A stretch of 8,566 nucleotides of DNA from Bordetella parapertussis (GCA_945867725.1 CAMBJI010000073.1:1-8566), one strand, 5' to 3'. Positions 1-6,752 are shown, counted from the stretch's first letter. Numbers and translations are program-made. Notes: generated from the sequence alone by a model not told the origin.

Positions 1-32
1 TCGTCATCCCGGCGCAGGCCGGGATCCAGCGT
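1..32. repeat. Dispersed palindromic repeat (REP-like hairpin)
   Basis: ATCCCGGC (6-13) and GCCGGGAT (18-25) form a perfect 8-bp stem around the tetraloop GCAG, in the context CGTCAT...CCAGCG. This matches from memory the short CGTCAT-CCCGGC-GCCGGG-ATCCAGCG repeats scattered between genes in many beta- and gammaproteobacteria. Only one copy is seen and the window starts inside or at its edge, so its full extent is unknown. It lies upstream of a usp gene and could end transcription of a gene to the left, but no T-run directly follows the stem. Confidence 0.6.
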
Positions 33-105
33 CTTTACTTTGCCAAAGTACATTTGCTTAATCAACGACTCACCCACACAGATCGCAATAAATTTACATC
101 TGAAA

Positions 106-117
106 TTGGATATCCAA
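106..117. promoter_or_regulatory. 12-bp palindrome upstream of the tandem usp gene
   Basis: TTGGATATCCAA is a perfect palindrome 42 bp before the ATG at 160. Its position between the repeat and the ribosome-binding site would suit an operator. No convincing -35/-10 pair could be placed around it, and no regulator family is recognised from the motif. A 12-bp palindrome can occur by chance. Confidence 0.22.
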
Positions 118-159
118 ACTGTTTATCAGGTATCAATCCGTTCTCAAAGGTAAGCCCCG

Positions 160-999
160 ATGAACTTCAAAACACTGCTCGTCCACGTTGATACATCCAA
201 ACAATCAACCACCCGCATTGATCTGGCAGCACAAATAGCGATCACACACGACGCTCACCTGATCGGTAGCGCCATGACAGGAATTTCCCGCGTCGTCTTT
301 CAAGATAATCCGATACGCCCACCCGACCCGGTGCTATTGCATCACGTAGATGCATTGCGTGACCATGCGCGGCGAGCGCTGCAACAGTTTGAAGACAGGG
401 CACATCTGGCAGGTGTCACCTCAATGGAATCACGACTGGTCGATGACGATCCTGCCGCCGGCATGGGCATTCAAACGCGCTATGCCGATCTGGCTGTGAT
501 CGGTCAATTCGATCCGGATGATCCTGTACCGGGTCTGATGTCGGATTTCCCGGCTTCGGTGCTAATGCAGAGTGCGCATCCGGTATTGATCGTTCCTTTC
601 ACACACCAAAACATCAAGCCCTTCGCTCGCGCAATGATCGCGTGGGATGCCAGCATGACCGCAAGCCGCGCAGTGACTGGCGCATTACCGTTGCTGCGAA
701 CGGCTTCCGTGGTCGATGTGGTGATCTTCAATGCATCAGCACAAGATGAGGCGCATGGTGAGGTGCCCGGCAGTGATCTCGCGCTTTATCTGGCACGACA
801 CGGTGTGTCAGTGAACGTCATCAATCGCCGCACCGATATTGATATCGGCAATGCCTTGCTGTCGCTATGCGCTGATCAGGAATCTGATCTGCTGGTGATG
901 GGCGGCTACGGCCACACGCGTTTTCGGGAGATTCTGCTGGGTGGTGCAACGCAGACTGTGCTGGAATCAATGACGCTGCCCGTGCTTATGGCCCACTAG
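160..999 (+). CDS. Tandem-domain universal stress protein (UspA family)
   Basis: A 279-residue cytoplasmic protein with two Usp folds in a row, about residues 1-147 and 153-279. The first opens with the Usp beta strand FKTLLVHVD and closes with HPVLIVPF, but lacks a clear glycine-rich nucleotide loop. The second carries DLLVMGGYGHTRF followed by EILLGGATQTV and ends in LPVLMAH, which fits the Usp G-2X-G-9X-G loop except that the usual G-S/T is G-G. Single-domain Usps are about 140-150 residues, so this length fits a fused pair. Family members bind ATP or act as stress-survival factors, and the specific role here is unknown. The ATG at 160 has AAAGG at 146-150 as a plausible Shine-Dalgarno. 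It converges on a second usp gene, with 11 nt between the stop codons and no hairpin there. Confidence 0.92.
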   Translation: MNFKTLLVHVDTSKQSTTRIDLAAQIAITHDAHLIGSAMTGISRVVFQDNPIRPPDPVLLHHVDALRDHARRALQQFEDRAHLAGVTSMESRLVDDDPAAGMGIQTRYADLAVIGQFDPDDPVPGLMSDFPASVLMQSAHPVLIVPFTHQNIKPFARAMIAWDASMTASRAVTGALPLLRTASVVDVVIFNASAQDEAHGEVPGSDLALYLARHGVSVNVINRRTDIDIGNALLSLCADQESDLLVMGGYGHTRFREILLGGATQTVLESMTLPVLMAH

Positions 1000-1010
1000 T
1001 GATCGTGCTG

Positions 1011-1463
1011 TCATTTGGCATTCGGGTCGCGGTAGACCAATACCGGTATATGCGCATGCGACAGCACTCGCTGCGTCTCGCTACCCAGCAATAACTTATC
1101 CAAGCCTTTACGTCCGTGCGACGCCATCCAGATTAGGTCGCAGCCGTGACTCTCGGCGGTCTTGATGATTTCTTCGTAAGGATGCACACCACGCGTAGAC
1201 AGCACTTCGCAGGCAACACTTGCATCAGCAGCCATGGCCTTCAGCTTTTGCATCGCTTGTTGAGCGGTCTTGTCCTGAATCTCTTCATAGGAACTCAGAT
1301 CGACCATGGCGCCGGCTTCGGGCATGAGCATAAAAGGATAAAGCTGTGCGACTGAAAGACCCACCACCGATGCACCCGTAGCAGCTGCAAACGCGAGCGC
1401 GGCTTTCGCTGATTTGTCAGAGAGTACCGAGCCGTCTGTGGGGATAAGTAACTTGCGAAACAT
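1011..1463 (-). CDS. Single-domain universal stress protein (UspA family)
   Basis: 150 residues, the normal length for a single Usp domain. It begins FRKLLIPTDGS, where the Asp is the conserved nucleotide-contacting residue of the first strand. Its C-terminal part has DLIWMASHGRKG followed by KLLLGSETQRVL, the ATP-binding loop of the UspA/MJ0577 type, and then the closing strand IPVLVYRD. The protein is therefore likely a nucleotide-binding cytoplasmic stress protein. The start at 1463 is supported by AAAAGGA (1470-1476 on the complement), about 6 nt upstream. It lies 69 nt downstream of srkA on the same strand, but an FNR-type promoter in that gap suggests independent transcription when oxygen is low. 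Usp genes under Anr/FNR control are known in Pseudomonas, while control here is inference from the site. Confidence 0.95.
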   Translation of the reverse strand: MFRKLLIPTDGSVLSDKSAKAALAFAAATGASVVGLSVAQLYPFMLMPEAGAMVDLSSYEEIQDKTAQQAMQKLKAMAADASVACEVLSTRGVHPYEEIIKTAESHGCDLIWMASHGRKGLDKLLLGSETQRVLSHAHIPVLVYRDPNAK

Positions 1464-1487
1464 GGTGCGTCCTTTTCGATCAGCCGT

Positions 1488-1536
1488 TTGCCCCAGACTA
1501 TCAAAATCGAGAAAGGAAAAATTTGACGCTGATCAA
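1488..1536 (-). promoter_or_regulatory. Putative FNR/Anr-dependent promoter of the usp gene at 1011-1463
   Basis: Read on the minus strand, TTGAT-CAGC-GTCAA (1536-1523) matches the FNR/Anr consensus TTGAT-N4-ATCAA at 9 of 10 positions. A possible -10 element TAGTCT lies at 1500-1495, predicting a start near 1488. The box is centred at 1529.5, which is 41.5 bp upstream of that start, the exact geometry of class II FNR promoters. The box overlaps the stop codon of srkA (1533-1535). The motif and spacing are seen directly; regulator binding and the transcription start are inferred. Confidence 0.6.
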
Positions 1537-2522
1537 AGTGGCCACAATGGTGGCTCATCCATCAGTGCAACCTGCTCGCGCAATTCGAGAATACGGTCCT
1601 GCCAGTAACGCACGGTATTAAACCAAGGGAAAGCAGCAGGAAAAGCGGGATCATCCCAGCGTCTGGCCAGCCAAGCAGAATAATGCAGCAGGCGAAGCGT
1701 CCTCAGTGCTTCAATCAGATGCAGCTCACGCGGGTTGAATTCGAAAAAATCTTCATAGCCTGCCAGTAGCGTGGCTAGCTGCGCACTGCGCTCCTGACGT
1801 TCGCCCGAGAGCAGCATCCACAAGTCTTGAATGGCGGGTCCGCTGCGACTGTCGTCAAAATCGACGAAGTGAGGTCCATCATCTGTCCACAGCACATTCC
1901 CGACGTGGCAATCACCATGCAACCGCAAATAGCGCAGGTCTCCGGCCCGTTCATAGCAATGCCGCACACTTTCGAGTGCCTGTGCCGTGACGCTCTGCCA
2001 ACTATCGAGCAAATCGGGTGGAATGAACTCATTCGCGAGCAGCCAGGCACGGGGTTCATCACCGAAGGTCATGACATCAAGTACGGGTCGATGCTGATAT
2101 GCACTACCAGCACCCACTGCGTGAATGCGCCCCATCAGCCGCCCCATCTGCTCCAGCGTGTCGTCACGATCGAGTTCGGGTGCGCGACCACCTTGCCTTG
2201 GAAATACCGCAAAGCGATAGCCTTCATAAATATGCAAGGTATCGTTTGCAATGCTCGTTGCCGGCACGACCGGAATTTCCTGAGCATACAAGGCATCGAC
2301 GAATTGATGCTCTTCGCGAATGGCAGCATCGGTCCAGCGACTGGGCCGGTAGAATTTCACAATGACCGGTGCGGCGCCTTCCATGCCAACCTGATAGACA
2401 CGATTTTCGTAACTGTTCAGCGCGAGTAAACGTCCATCGCCATACAAATTGAGTGACTGCAGTGCATCAAGCACTGTATCAGGCGATAGTTCTGAAAAAG
2501 AAGCAGGCGGAAGATGTGTCAT
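1533..2522 (-). CDS. srkA: Stress response serine/threonine kinase SrkA (YihE/RdoA family)
   Basis: 329 residues, close to the 328 of E. coli SrkA and recognisably similar end to end. The NSYENRVYQ loop is at 36-44, the nucleotide-binding lysine in VKFYRP is K56, and the EEHQF helix is at 70-74. The catalytic loop LHGDCHVGN is at 201-209 (D204, N209), the metal-binding DFDD is at 221-224, and IQDLWMLL follows at 231-238. The C-terminus keeps the family's WLARRWDDPAFP and EPPL patches. The family has an aminoglycoside-phosphotransferase-like fold. E. coli SrkA is a Cpx-controlled protein kinase that limits stress-induced, MazEF-linked death. Here it sits beside two usp genes rather than dsbA. 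The ATG at 2522 is the first in-frame ATG and has only a poor ribosome-binding site (see 2519-2544). Confidence 0.96.
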   Translation of the reverse strand: MTHLPPASFSELSPDTVLDALQSLNLYGDGRLLALNSYENRVYQVGMEGAAPVIVKFYRPSRWTDAAIREEHQFVDALYAQEIPVVPATSIANDTLHIYEGYRFAVFPRQGGRAPELDRDDTLEQMGRLMGRIHAVGAGSAYQHRPVLDVMTFGDEPRAWLLANEFIPPDLLDSWQSVTAQALESVRHCYERAGDLRYLRLHGDCHVGNVLWTDDGPHFVDFDDSRSGPAIQDLWMLLSGERQERSAQLATLLAGYEDFFEFNPRELHLIEALRTLRLLHYSAWLARRWDDPAFPAAFPWFNTVRYWQDRILELREQVALMDEPPLWPL

Positions 2523-2544
2523 GCCCGCATTGTAGTCTTCCCCT
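2519..2544 (-). promoter_or_regulatory. Possible three-codon leader ORF coupled to srkA start
   Basis: On the minus strand the strong Shine-Dalgarno-like AGGGGAAG (2544-2537) lies too far from the srkA ATG (2522) but about 6 nt before another ATG (2530-2528). That ATG opens the frame ATG-CGG-GCA-TGA, whose stop overlaps the srkA start as ATGA. Ribosomes could therefore load at the mini-ORF and re-initiate on srkA. All elements are visible, but their use is speculation. Confidence 0.25.
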
Positions 2545-2558
2545 GATCTTCCAATGCT

Positions 2559-2578
2559 CCGTTACTGTAACGGTTACA
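2559..2578. promoter_or_regulatory. Overlapping palindrome array between srkA and the UPF0149 gene
   Basis: Two perfect palindromes share half-sites: CCGTTAC-T-GTAACGG (2559-2573) and TGTAAC-G-GTTACA (2566-2578). In effect GTTAC, GTAAC and GTTAC alternate every 6 bp. The array lies 30 bp before the UPF0149 start and 37 bp before the srkA start, in the 85-bp divergent gap, so one dimeric regulator could act on both genes. No regulator is identified from the motif. A weak -10-like TATTTT at 2591-2596 lies just beside it. Confidence 0.45.
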
Positions 2579-2607
2579 CTGTGCGCTGATTATTTTACGA
2601 GACACGC

Positions 2608-3195
2608 ATGCACAACGACCCTTTGCTATCCGAACAGGAATTCGATGAACTGGATCGCTTCCTGATGTCAGATCAGTGCAATGACGATGCAATGACCATG
2701 GATGCCTTGCATGGCTTTCTGACTGCCATTGCCATTGGCCCGGAAAAAATTCCTGCCACTGAGTGGTTAGCGGCGGTCTGGGGAACGGATCCCGAGGAAA
2801 CACCTGACTTCGATAGTCCGCAGGCAGAGCAAAGAATCGCGCATCTGATCACGCGCACGCTGGAAGATATTGAAGTCACTCTCGAAGTGGCGCCTGCCGA
2901 TTTCGAGCCTTTGTTCTGCGAGCTGCAGTGGAAAGGCAAATCCCTGCTAGATGCCGAAGCCTGGTCCTGGGGATTTCTTGAAGGCGTGAAACTGCGCAAT
3001 GAAGCCTGGCAGCCCTTGCGCGACTCACCACAAGGCGGTCTACTGCGTGCCTTTTATCTGCTAGGCGCAGAAGAGATCGACGACACCGAACTTGGATTGG
3101 TCGACGATCCGCTGAAGTGCCATAAACTCGCTGTAGAGATCGAGGCATCCATTCCGCAGATACGTCGGTTTTGGCTGGCGAGGCGCGCGCAGTAA
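2608..3195 (+). CDS. UPF0149 family (YecA/YgfB-like) protein of unknown function
   Basis: 195 residues, acidic and soluble, with no signal peptide or membrane segment. The family hallmark is the N-terminal helix MTMDALHGFLTAIAIGP at 29-45, preceded by LSEQEFDELDRFL and followed later by WSWGFLEGV at about 123-131. YecA-type relatives often carry a C-terminal SEC-C zinc motif (CPCGSGKKYKKCC-like). None is present here: the protein ends IRRFWLARRAQ, and no such motif appears in the other frames just downstream, so this is a short form rather than a frameshifted one. The function of the family is not settled. The ribosome-binding site is weak (GAG at 2599-2602 region). It is divergent from srkA and convergent with orn. 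Confidence 0.88.
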   Translation: MHNDPLLSEQEFDELDRFLMSDQCNDDAMTMDALHGFLTAIAIGPEKIPATEWLAAVWGTDPEETPDFDSPQAEQRIAHLITRTLEDIEVTLEVAPADFEPLFCELQWKGKSLLDAEAWSWGFLEGVKLRNEAWQPLRDSPQGGLLRAFYLLGAEEIDDTELGLVDDPLKCHKLAVEIEASIPQIRRFWLARRAQ

Positions 3196-3206
3196 TCTTT
3201 GCTGGC

Positions 3207-3226
3207 ATGCACCCGACGGCGTGCAT
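3207..3226. other. Stem-loop downstream of the UPF0149 gene
   Basis: ATGCAC (3207-3212) and GTGCAT (3221-3226) make a 6-bp stem with an 8-nt loop. A competing pairing CCCGA/TCGGG overlaps it. There is no T-run after it on the plus strand, so a role as an intrinsic terminator is weakly supported. Confidence 0.25.
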
Positions 3227-3263
3227 CGGGCGCTGTCAGGCGCACTGCTGGTGGGAGAGAAGA

Positions 3264-3284
3264 GTGGCTGCGGGCTGCGGCCAC
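3264..3284 (-). terminator. Possible terminator hairpin of orn
   Basis: GTGGCTGC (3264-3271) pairs with GCGGCCAC (3277-3284) through 8 bp including one G-U, with loop GGGCT. On the minus strand it comes 8 nt after the orn stop and is followed by the pyrimidine tract TCTTCTCTCCC, though without a clean T-run. It could serve both convergent genes. Confidence 0.4.
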
Positions 3285-3292
3285 CAACCCAG

Positions 3293-3880
3293 TCAGAGTT
3301 TGATGAAATGCTCGCGGTAGTAGCGCAGTTCCTCGACGGATTCGAGAATATCGGCTAAGGCGGTATGCATCTGATGTTTTTTAAAACCGCTGATCAGCTC
3401 AGGTTTCCAACGACGGCAGAGCTCTTTGATGGTGGAGACATCCACATTCCGGTAATGGAAAAATTGCTCCAGCTGAGGCATATGCCGCGCCATGAATCGC
3501 CGGTCCTGACAAATTGAATTGCCGCACATCGGTGATTTCCCCGCCGGGACGTACTGCCGCAAAAAGCTGATCATCTGCGCGCTGGCCTCATCCTCGGTGA
3601 CGGTGGAGGCTTTTACCTTATCGATCAGACCCGAGCGGCCATGGGTACCTTTGTTCCAGGCATCCATCTTGTCCAGCACCTCATCCGCTTGGTGAATGGC
3701 AAAGACCGGACCTTCAGCAAGGATATTCAGCTCGGCATCGGTGACGATTGCTGCAATCTCGATAACACGGTCATTGTCCGGATCCAGCCCGGTCATTTCC
3801 ATATCGATCCAGACAAGGTTCATTTCATTGGGACGAACGGCAGCCGTGGTTGGCGGATGCGCTTCAAAAGCTTGTGACAT
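3293..3880 (-). CDS. orn: Oligoribonuclease (3'-5' exoribonuclease, DEDDh family)
   Basis: 195 residues from the chosen ATG. The enzyme degrades very short RNAs (2-5 nt, chiefly dinucleotides such as pGpG), completing RNA turnover and c-di-GMP breakdown in the cytoplasm. All five catalytic residues are visible: D26 and E28 in [12 protein letters not shown]126 in [10 protein letters not shown], and H172 and D177 in [10 protein letters not shown]. Each is exactly 14 positions later than in the 181-residue E. coli enzyme, so the only length difference is a short N-terminal extension. The start at 3880 is preferred over one 13 codons upstream (3919), because the complement of 3888-3891 gives AGGA at good distance and 3919 has none. 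It also beats the internal Met at residue 20, which lacks a ribosome-binding site. It is divergent from the M48 protease gene. Confidence 0.97.
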   Translation of the reverse strand: MSQAFEAHPPTTAAVRPNEMNLVWIDMEMTGLDPDNDRVIEIAAIVTDAELNILAEGPVFAIHQADEVLDKMDAWNKGTHGRSGLIDKVKASTVTEDEASAQMISFLRQYVPAGKSPMCGNSICQDRRFMARHMPQLEQFFHYRNVDVSTIKELCRRWKPELISGFKKHQMHTALADILESVEELRYYREHFIKL

Positions 3881-3947
3881 AATCTGTTCCTGACTCGATC
3901 CCCTCGTATAGGGGACCATAAAACTAACATTTTCTCATAGACACCGT

Positions 3948-5204
3948 ATGGACCCGCAAAGCTTCTCACTATTGTTCGCCGCCTTTTTGCTTGCAACACT
4001 GGCCGTCAAACTCTGGCTGTCCTCTCGCCACATCAGACATATTGCCCAGCACCGCGATGCAGTGCCTGCGCAATTCGCACAAAAGATTCCGCTCGCAGCC
4101 CACCAAAAGGCAGCCGATTACACCATCGCCAAGACGCGTCTGAAAATCGTGCTGCTTGTAGTCAACGCGGCGGTGCTGCTGGGCTTCACCCTACTAGGTG
4201 GTCTGCAGTGGCTGTCGATGGCGCTGTTCGATGTGGCCGGTGCCGGCATGGTGTACCAGCTGGGTCTGATCGCTGCCGTAACACTGATTGGCAGCGTGGT
4301 TGACCTGCCCTTCGACTACTACAAACAATTTCGTCTGGAAGAGCAATTCGGCTTCAACAAAATGACGCCGGGTCTGTTCTTCTCTGACATGCTCAAGCAC
4401 ACACTGGTGGGCGCCGCGATTGGCCTGCCACTGATATGGGTGACGTTGGCATTGATGGAAAAAGCCGGCGCCCTCTGGTGGCTGTACGCTTGGCTGATCT
4501 GGTGCGGCTTCCAGATTTTCATGCTGGGCTTTTACCAGAATTTGATCGCGCCACTATTCAATAAATTCACACCACTGCAAGATGAAAGCCTGCGCTCGCG
4601 TATCGAAGGCCTCATGCAACGCGTCGGTTTTGCGAGCAAAGGTCTGTTCGTTATGGACGGTTCGCGCCGCAGCGCTCACGGCAATGCGTATTTTTCAGGT
4701 TTTGGCGCTGCCAAACGTATCGTCTTCTTTGATACGCTTTTGTCGCGTCTGGCACCGAATGAAATCGAAGCGGTGCTCGCGCATGAACTTGGCCATTTCA
4801 AGCTCAATCATGTGATCCAGCGTATCGCGGTCATGTTCGCGATCTCACTGGGGTTGCTTGCAGTGTTGGGCTACCTAAAAAATCAAGTCTGGTTTTACCA
4901 GGGACTCGGTGTGGAACCCATGATGGCAGCCAGCAATGATGCAATGGCGCTGATTTTGTTCATGTTTGCGCTACCAGTGTTCACCTTCCTGTTCTCGCCT
5001 GTGCTGTCGATTACGTCGCGCAAAAATGAATTCGAAGCCGATGCGTTTGCGGCCAAGCATAGTAATTCGCAGGATCTGATTTCGGCACTGGTCAAGCTTT
5101 ATGAAGACAATGCCTCAACGCTGACGCCAGATCCTCTGCATTCGGCGTTCTACGATTCCCACCCACCCGCCAGCATCCGAGTAGAGAAACTCCTGACAGC
5201 ATGA
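3948..5204 (+). CDS. M48 family membrane zinc metalloprotease (Ste24/CAAX prenyl protease type)
   Basis: 418 residues of an integral inner-membrane zinc endopeptidase. HELGH at 279-283 supplies two zinc-binding histidines and the catalytic glutamate, and NEFEAD at 360-365 supplies the third ligand, E361. About seven hydrophobic segments are visible, near 5-24, 65-89, 98-120, 151-170, 176-200, 291-310 and 331-355, as in Ste24. Family patches EEQFGFNKMT (131-140) and APLFNKFTPL (201-210) are present, and the C-terminus has the usual FYDSHPPASIRVEKL. Eukaryotic Ste24 trims prenylated proteins. Bacterial relatives more likely act in membrane protein quality control, and the substrate here is unknown. 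The ATG at 3948 has no strong Shine-Dalgarno. Its stop overlaps the next gene by 4 nt, so the two are probably translated together. Confidence 0.95.
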   Translation: MDPQSFSLLFAAFLLATLAVKLWLSSRHIRHIAQHRDAVPAQFAQKIPLAAHQKAADYTIAKTRLKIVLLVVNAAVLLGFTLLGGLQWLSMALFDVAGAGMVYQLGLIAAVTLIGSVVDLPFDYYKQFRLEEQFGFNKMTPGLFFSDMLKHTLVGAAIGLPLIWVTLALMEKAGALWWLYAWLIWCGFQIFMLGFYQNLIAPLFNKFTPLQDESLRSRIEGLMQRVGFASKGLFVMDGSRRSAHGNAYFSGFGAAKRIVFFDTLLSRLAPNEIEAVLAHELGHFKLNHVIQRIAVMFAISLGLLAVLGYLKNQVWFYQGLGVEPMMAASNDAMALILFMFALPVFTFLFSPVLSITSRKNEFEADAFAAKHSNSQDLISALVKLYEDNASTLTPDPLHSAFYDSHPPASIRVEKLLTA

Positions 5205-5554
5205 TGATCACTCGCGAGTCGCTGCTGAAAGAAGCCTGTCGTCATCTGACACAGGCAGCCTCGGCAGACGAGATCGCCGCAGCACTTGCCGTACTGAGTG
5301 ACTGGGCTATTGACGATGGCAAGCTGGTGCGCCTGTTTCGGTTCGGTGATTATCACCAGACGCTGGCGTTTGTGAATGCAATCGCTGAGGTCATTCACAA
5401 AGAAGATCATCACCCCGAACTGATCGTTGGTTACAACCGTTGCGAAGTACGCTACGACACGCACTCAGTCAATGAAGGCAAAGGCGGGGTGTCTGCTAAT
5501 GACTTCATCTGTGCCGCAAAGATTGACGTAGTTTTCGAGCGCGGCGTTCAATGA
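5201..5554 (+). CDS. 4a-hydroxytetrahydrobiopterin dehydratase (pterin-4a-carbinolamine dehydratase)
   Basis: 117 residues, the usual length of this small enzyme. It dehydrates 4a-hydroxytetrahydropterin to the quinonoid dihydropterin, recycling the cofactor of aromatic amino acid hydroxylases. The active-site signature is intact: EDHHPE at 68-73 with H70-H71-P72, then VGYNRCEVRYDTHSV with H88, and SANDFICAAKID with D101. No phenylalanine hydroxylase gene is in the window, so the physiological partner is not visible; the order after an M48 protease and before rsgA is familiar from Burkholderiales. Two ATG codons at 5201 and 5204 could start it. The first overlaps the upstream stop as ATGA and no separate ribosome-binding site is evident, suggesting translational coupling. 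The name phhB is often used, but linkage to phhA is not shown here. Confidence 0.94.
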   Translation: MMITRESLLKEACRHLTQAASADEIAAALAVLSDWAIDDGKLVRLFRFGDYHQTLAFVNAIAEVIHKEDHHPELIVGYNRCEVRYDTHSVNEGKGGVSANDFICAAKIDVVFERGVQ

Positions 5555-5557
5555 TTC

Positions 5558-6454
5558 ATGAGTGAACTGCAGGGACTGATCGTTGCCGCACACGGCCGAC
5601 ATTACCTTGCCCATGCGGATGGCAAGGCCCTGCAATGCGTCACACGCGGCAAAAAGAGCGATGTCGCTACGGGTGATCGTGTACGCCTGACCGCGACTTC
5701 GCCAGATCAGGCAGTGATCGACGAAATCCTGCCACGCGATACCCTGCTTTATCGCTCCGACCAATACAAATCCAAACTGTTGGCATCGAATGTCACGCAA
5801 CTTTTTATAGTGGTTGCGACCGAGCCGGGCTTTTCAGATGATCTGATATCGCGATCACTGGTCGCCGCCAGCGCGGCTGGCATCACCGCCCGTCTAGTCC
5901 TCAACAAAACCGATCTAACCCAACTGCTACCGGCAGCGCGCGGCAAGCTGGCGCTGTATGAACGGCTGGGCTACCCCATACATGAAGTCAGTGCCACAGC
6001 GGATCCGGCCGCTACGCTGGCAGTTTTGCAGCCGCTGATGTCGGGTCAGTCGACGATACTGATCGGCCAATCCGGCATGGGCAAATCTTCGCTGGTGAAT
6101 CTACTGGTGCCCGATGCGGAAATCGCTGTGCGGGAAATATCCCAGCGACTGGATACCGGCAAACACACCACCACGTTTACCCGTCTCTATACGCTGGATG
6201 AACAATCGAGCGTGATTGATTCACCCGGTTTTCAGGAGTTTGGCCTCTACCATCTCTCCGAGGGCATGCTGGAACGGGCGTTTCCGGAATTCGAACCCGT
6301 GCTGGGCCAATGCCGCTTCACCAATTGCCATCATGTAGCGGAGCCTGACTGCGCTGTCCTTAAGGCTCTGGACGAGGGCAGTATCCATCCCGCCAGACAT
6401 CAGCTTTATTTGCAACTCAGACACGAATCTCTGCAGAAACCGACTTATCGCTGA
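5558..6454 (+). CDS. rsgA: Ribosome small subunit maturation GTPase RsgA (YjeQ)
   Basis: 298 residues with the circularly permuted GTPase layout that defines this family. An N-terminal OB-fold (about 1-70) is followed by G4 NKTD at 116-119, then the P-loop GQSGMGKSS at 170-178. The G2 threonines follow at T204-T206 and G3 DSPG at 221-224. The C-terminal zinc finger is C252-x4-C257-x-H259-x5-C265, the same spacing as in E. coli YjeQ. RsgA binds the 30S subunit late in assembly and, on GTP hydrolysis, checks the decoding centre and releases RbfA. It is shorter than the E. coli protein (about 350) mainly at the N-terminus. It starts 3 nt after the dehydratase stop with only a weak GAGCG upstream, so it is the last gene of a coupled set, closed by the hairpin at 6475-6497. 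Confidence 0.97.
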   Translation: MSELQGLIVAAHGRHYLAHADGKALQCVTRGKKSDVATGDRVRLTATSPDQAVIDEILPRDTLLYRSDQYKSKLLASNVTQLFIVVATEPGFSDDLISRSLVAASAAGITARLVLNKTDLTQLLPAARGKLALYERLGYPIHEVSATADPAATLAVLQPLMSGQSTILIGQSGMGKSSLVNLLVPDAEIAVREISQRLDTGKHTTTFTRLYTLDEQSSVIDSPGFQEFGLYHLSEGMLERAFPEFEPVLGQCRFTNCHHVAEPDCAVLKALDEGSIHPARHQLYLQLRHESLQKPTYR

Positions 6455-6474
6455 ACGTGGCCTGAGAGCAAAAA

Positions 6475-6497
6475 GTGGCTTCAACCAGCCACCTTTT
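6475..6497 (+). terminator. Intrinsic terminator after rsgA
   Basis: GTGGCT (6475-6480) and AGCCAC (6487-6492) form a 6-bp stem with loop TCAACC. After one unpaired C comes TTTT (6494-6497), and an A-run precedes the stem so A/T pairs can extend it. It lies 20 nt after the rsgA stop codon. The stem is short, so efficiency may be modest. Confidence 0.65.
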
Positions 6498-6752
6498 AAA
6501 TCCAGTCACTCTCAGTAGTACAAGCTCTACACAAAGGCATAGAACGCTGAATCGCATCCCAGTTCCCCGAAAATAGCGTAGTAGGCAGCAGATACCTTCG
6601 GGCGCGATCCCCAAACTAGCCCAGCTTACCCAATCGACTTTATTATTTTTTCATTTTGCTACTGACGCCGACTGCAGCCAGCGGTAATCCGGCCGATGAA
6701 CTCAGTGATTGGTGACCTCGGTCTCACACTGTCCGAATACGCCCAAAACCCT
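6498..6752. other. Intergenic stretch between rsgA terminator and argF promoter
   Basis: No gene or RNA is recognised on either strand. It holds a T-rich patch (about 6639-6658) and a small inverted element GACC-TC-GGTC (6714-6723), which might be a regulatory site for argF. No ArgR-type TGAAT/ATTCA palindrome was seen. Reading short frames gave nothing that resembles a known decayed gene. Confidence 0.4.

Noticed and set aside
50..66. Possible FNR site in front of the tandem usp gene (TTGCTTAATCAA)
   Set aside because: Only the ATCAA half matches; with the required 4-bp spacer the other half is ATTTG, which is not an FNR half-site.
1000..1010. Terminator between the convergent usp genes
   Set aside because: The gap is 11 nt and contains no stem-loop or T-run.
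1827..2429. A 200-codon open frame on the + strand, antisense to srkA
   Set aside because: It lies wholly inside the well-supported srkA gene, its translation resembles no protein family, and it has no ribosome-binding site.
3778..3795. GGATCCAGCCCGG resembling the repeat at the window start
   Set aside because: It lies in conserved orn coding sequence (the GLDPDND region) and lacks the paired stem.
3881..3919. Upstream ATG extending Orn by 13 residues
   Set aside because: No ribosome-binding site precedes 3919, while AGGA is well placed for the ATG at 3880.
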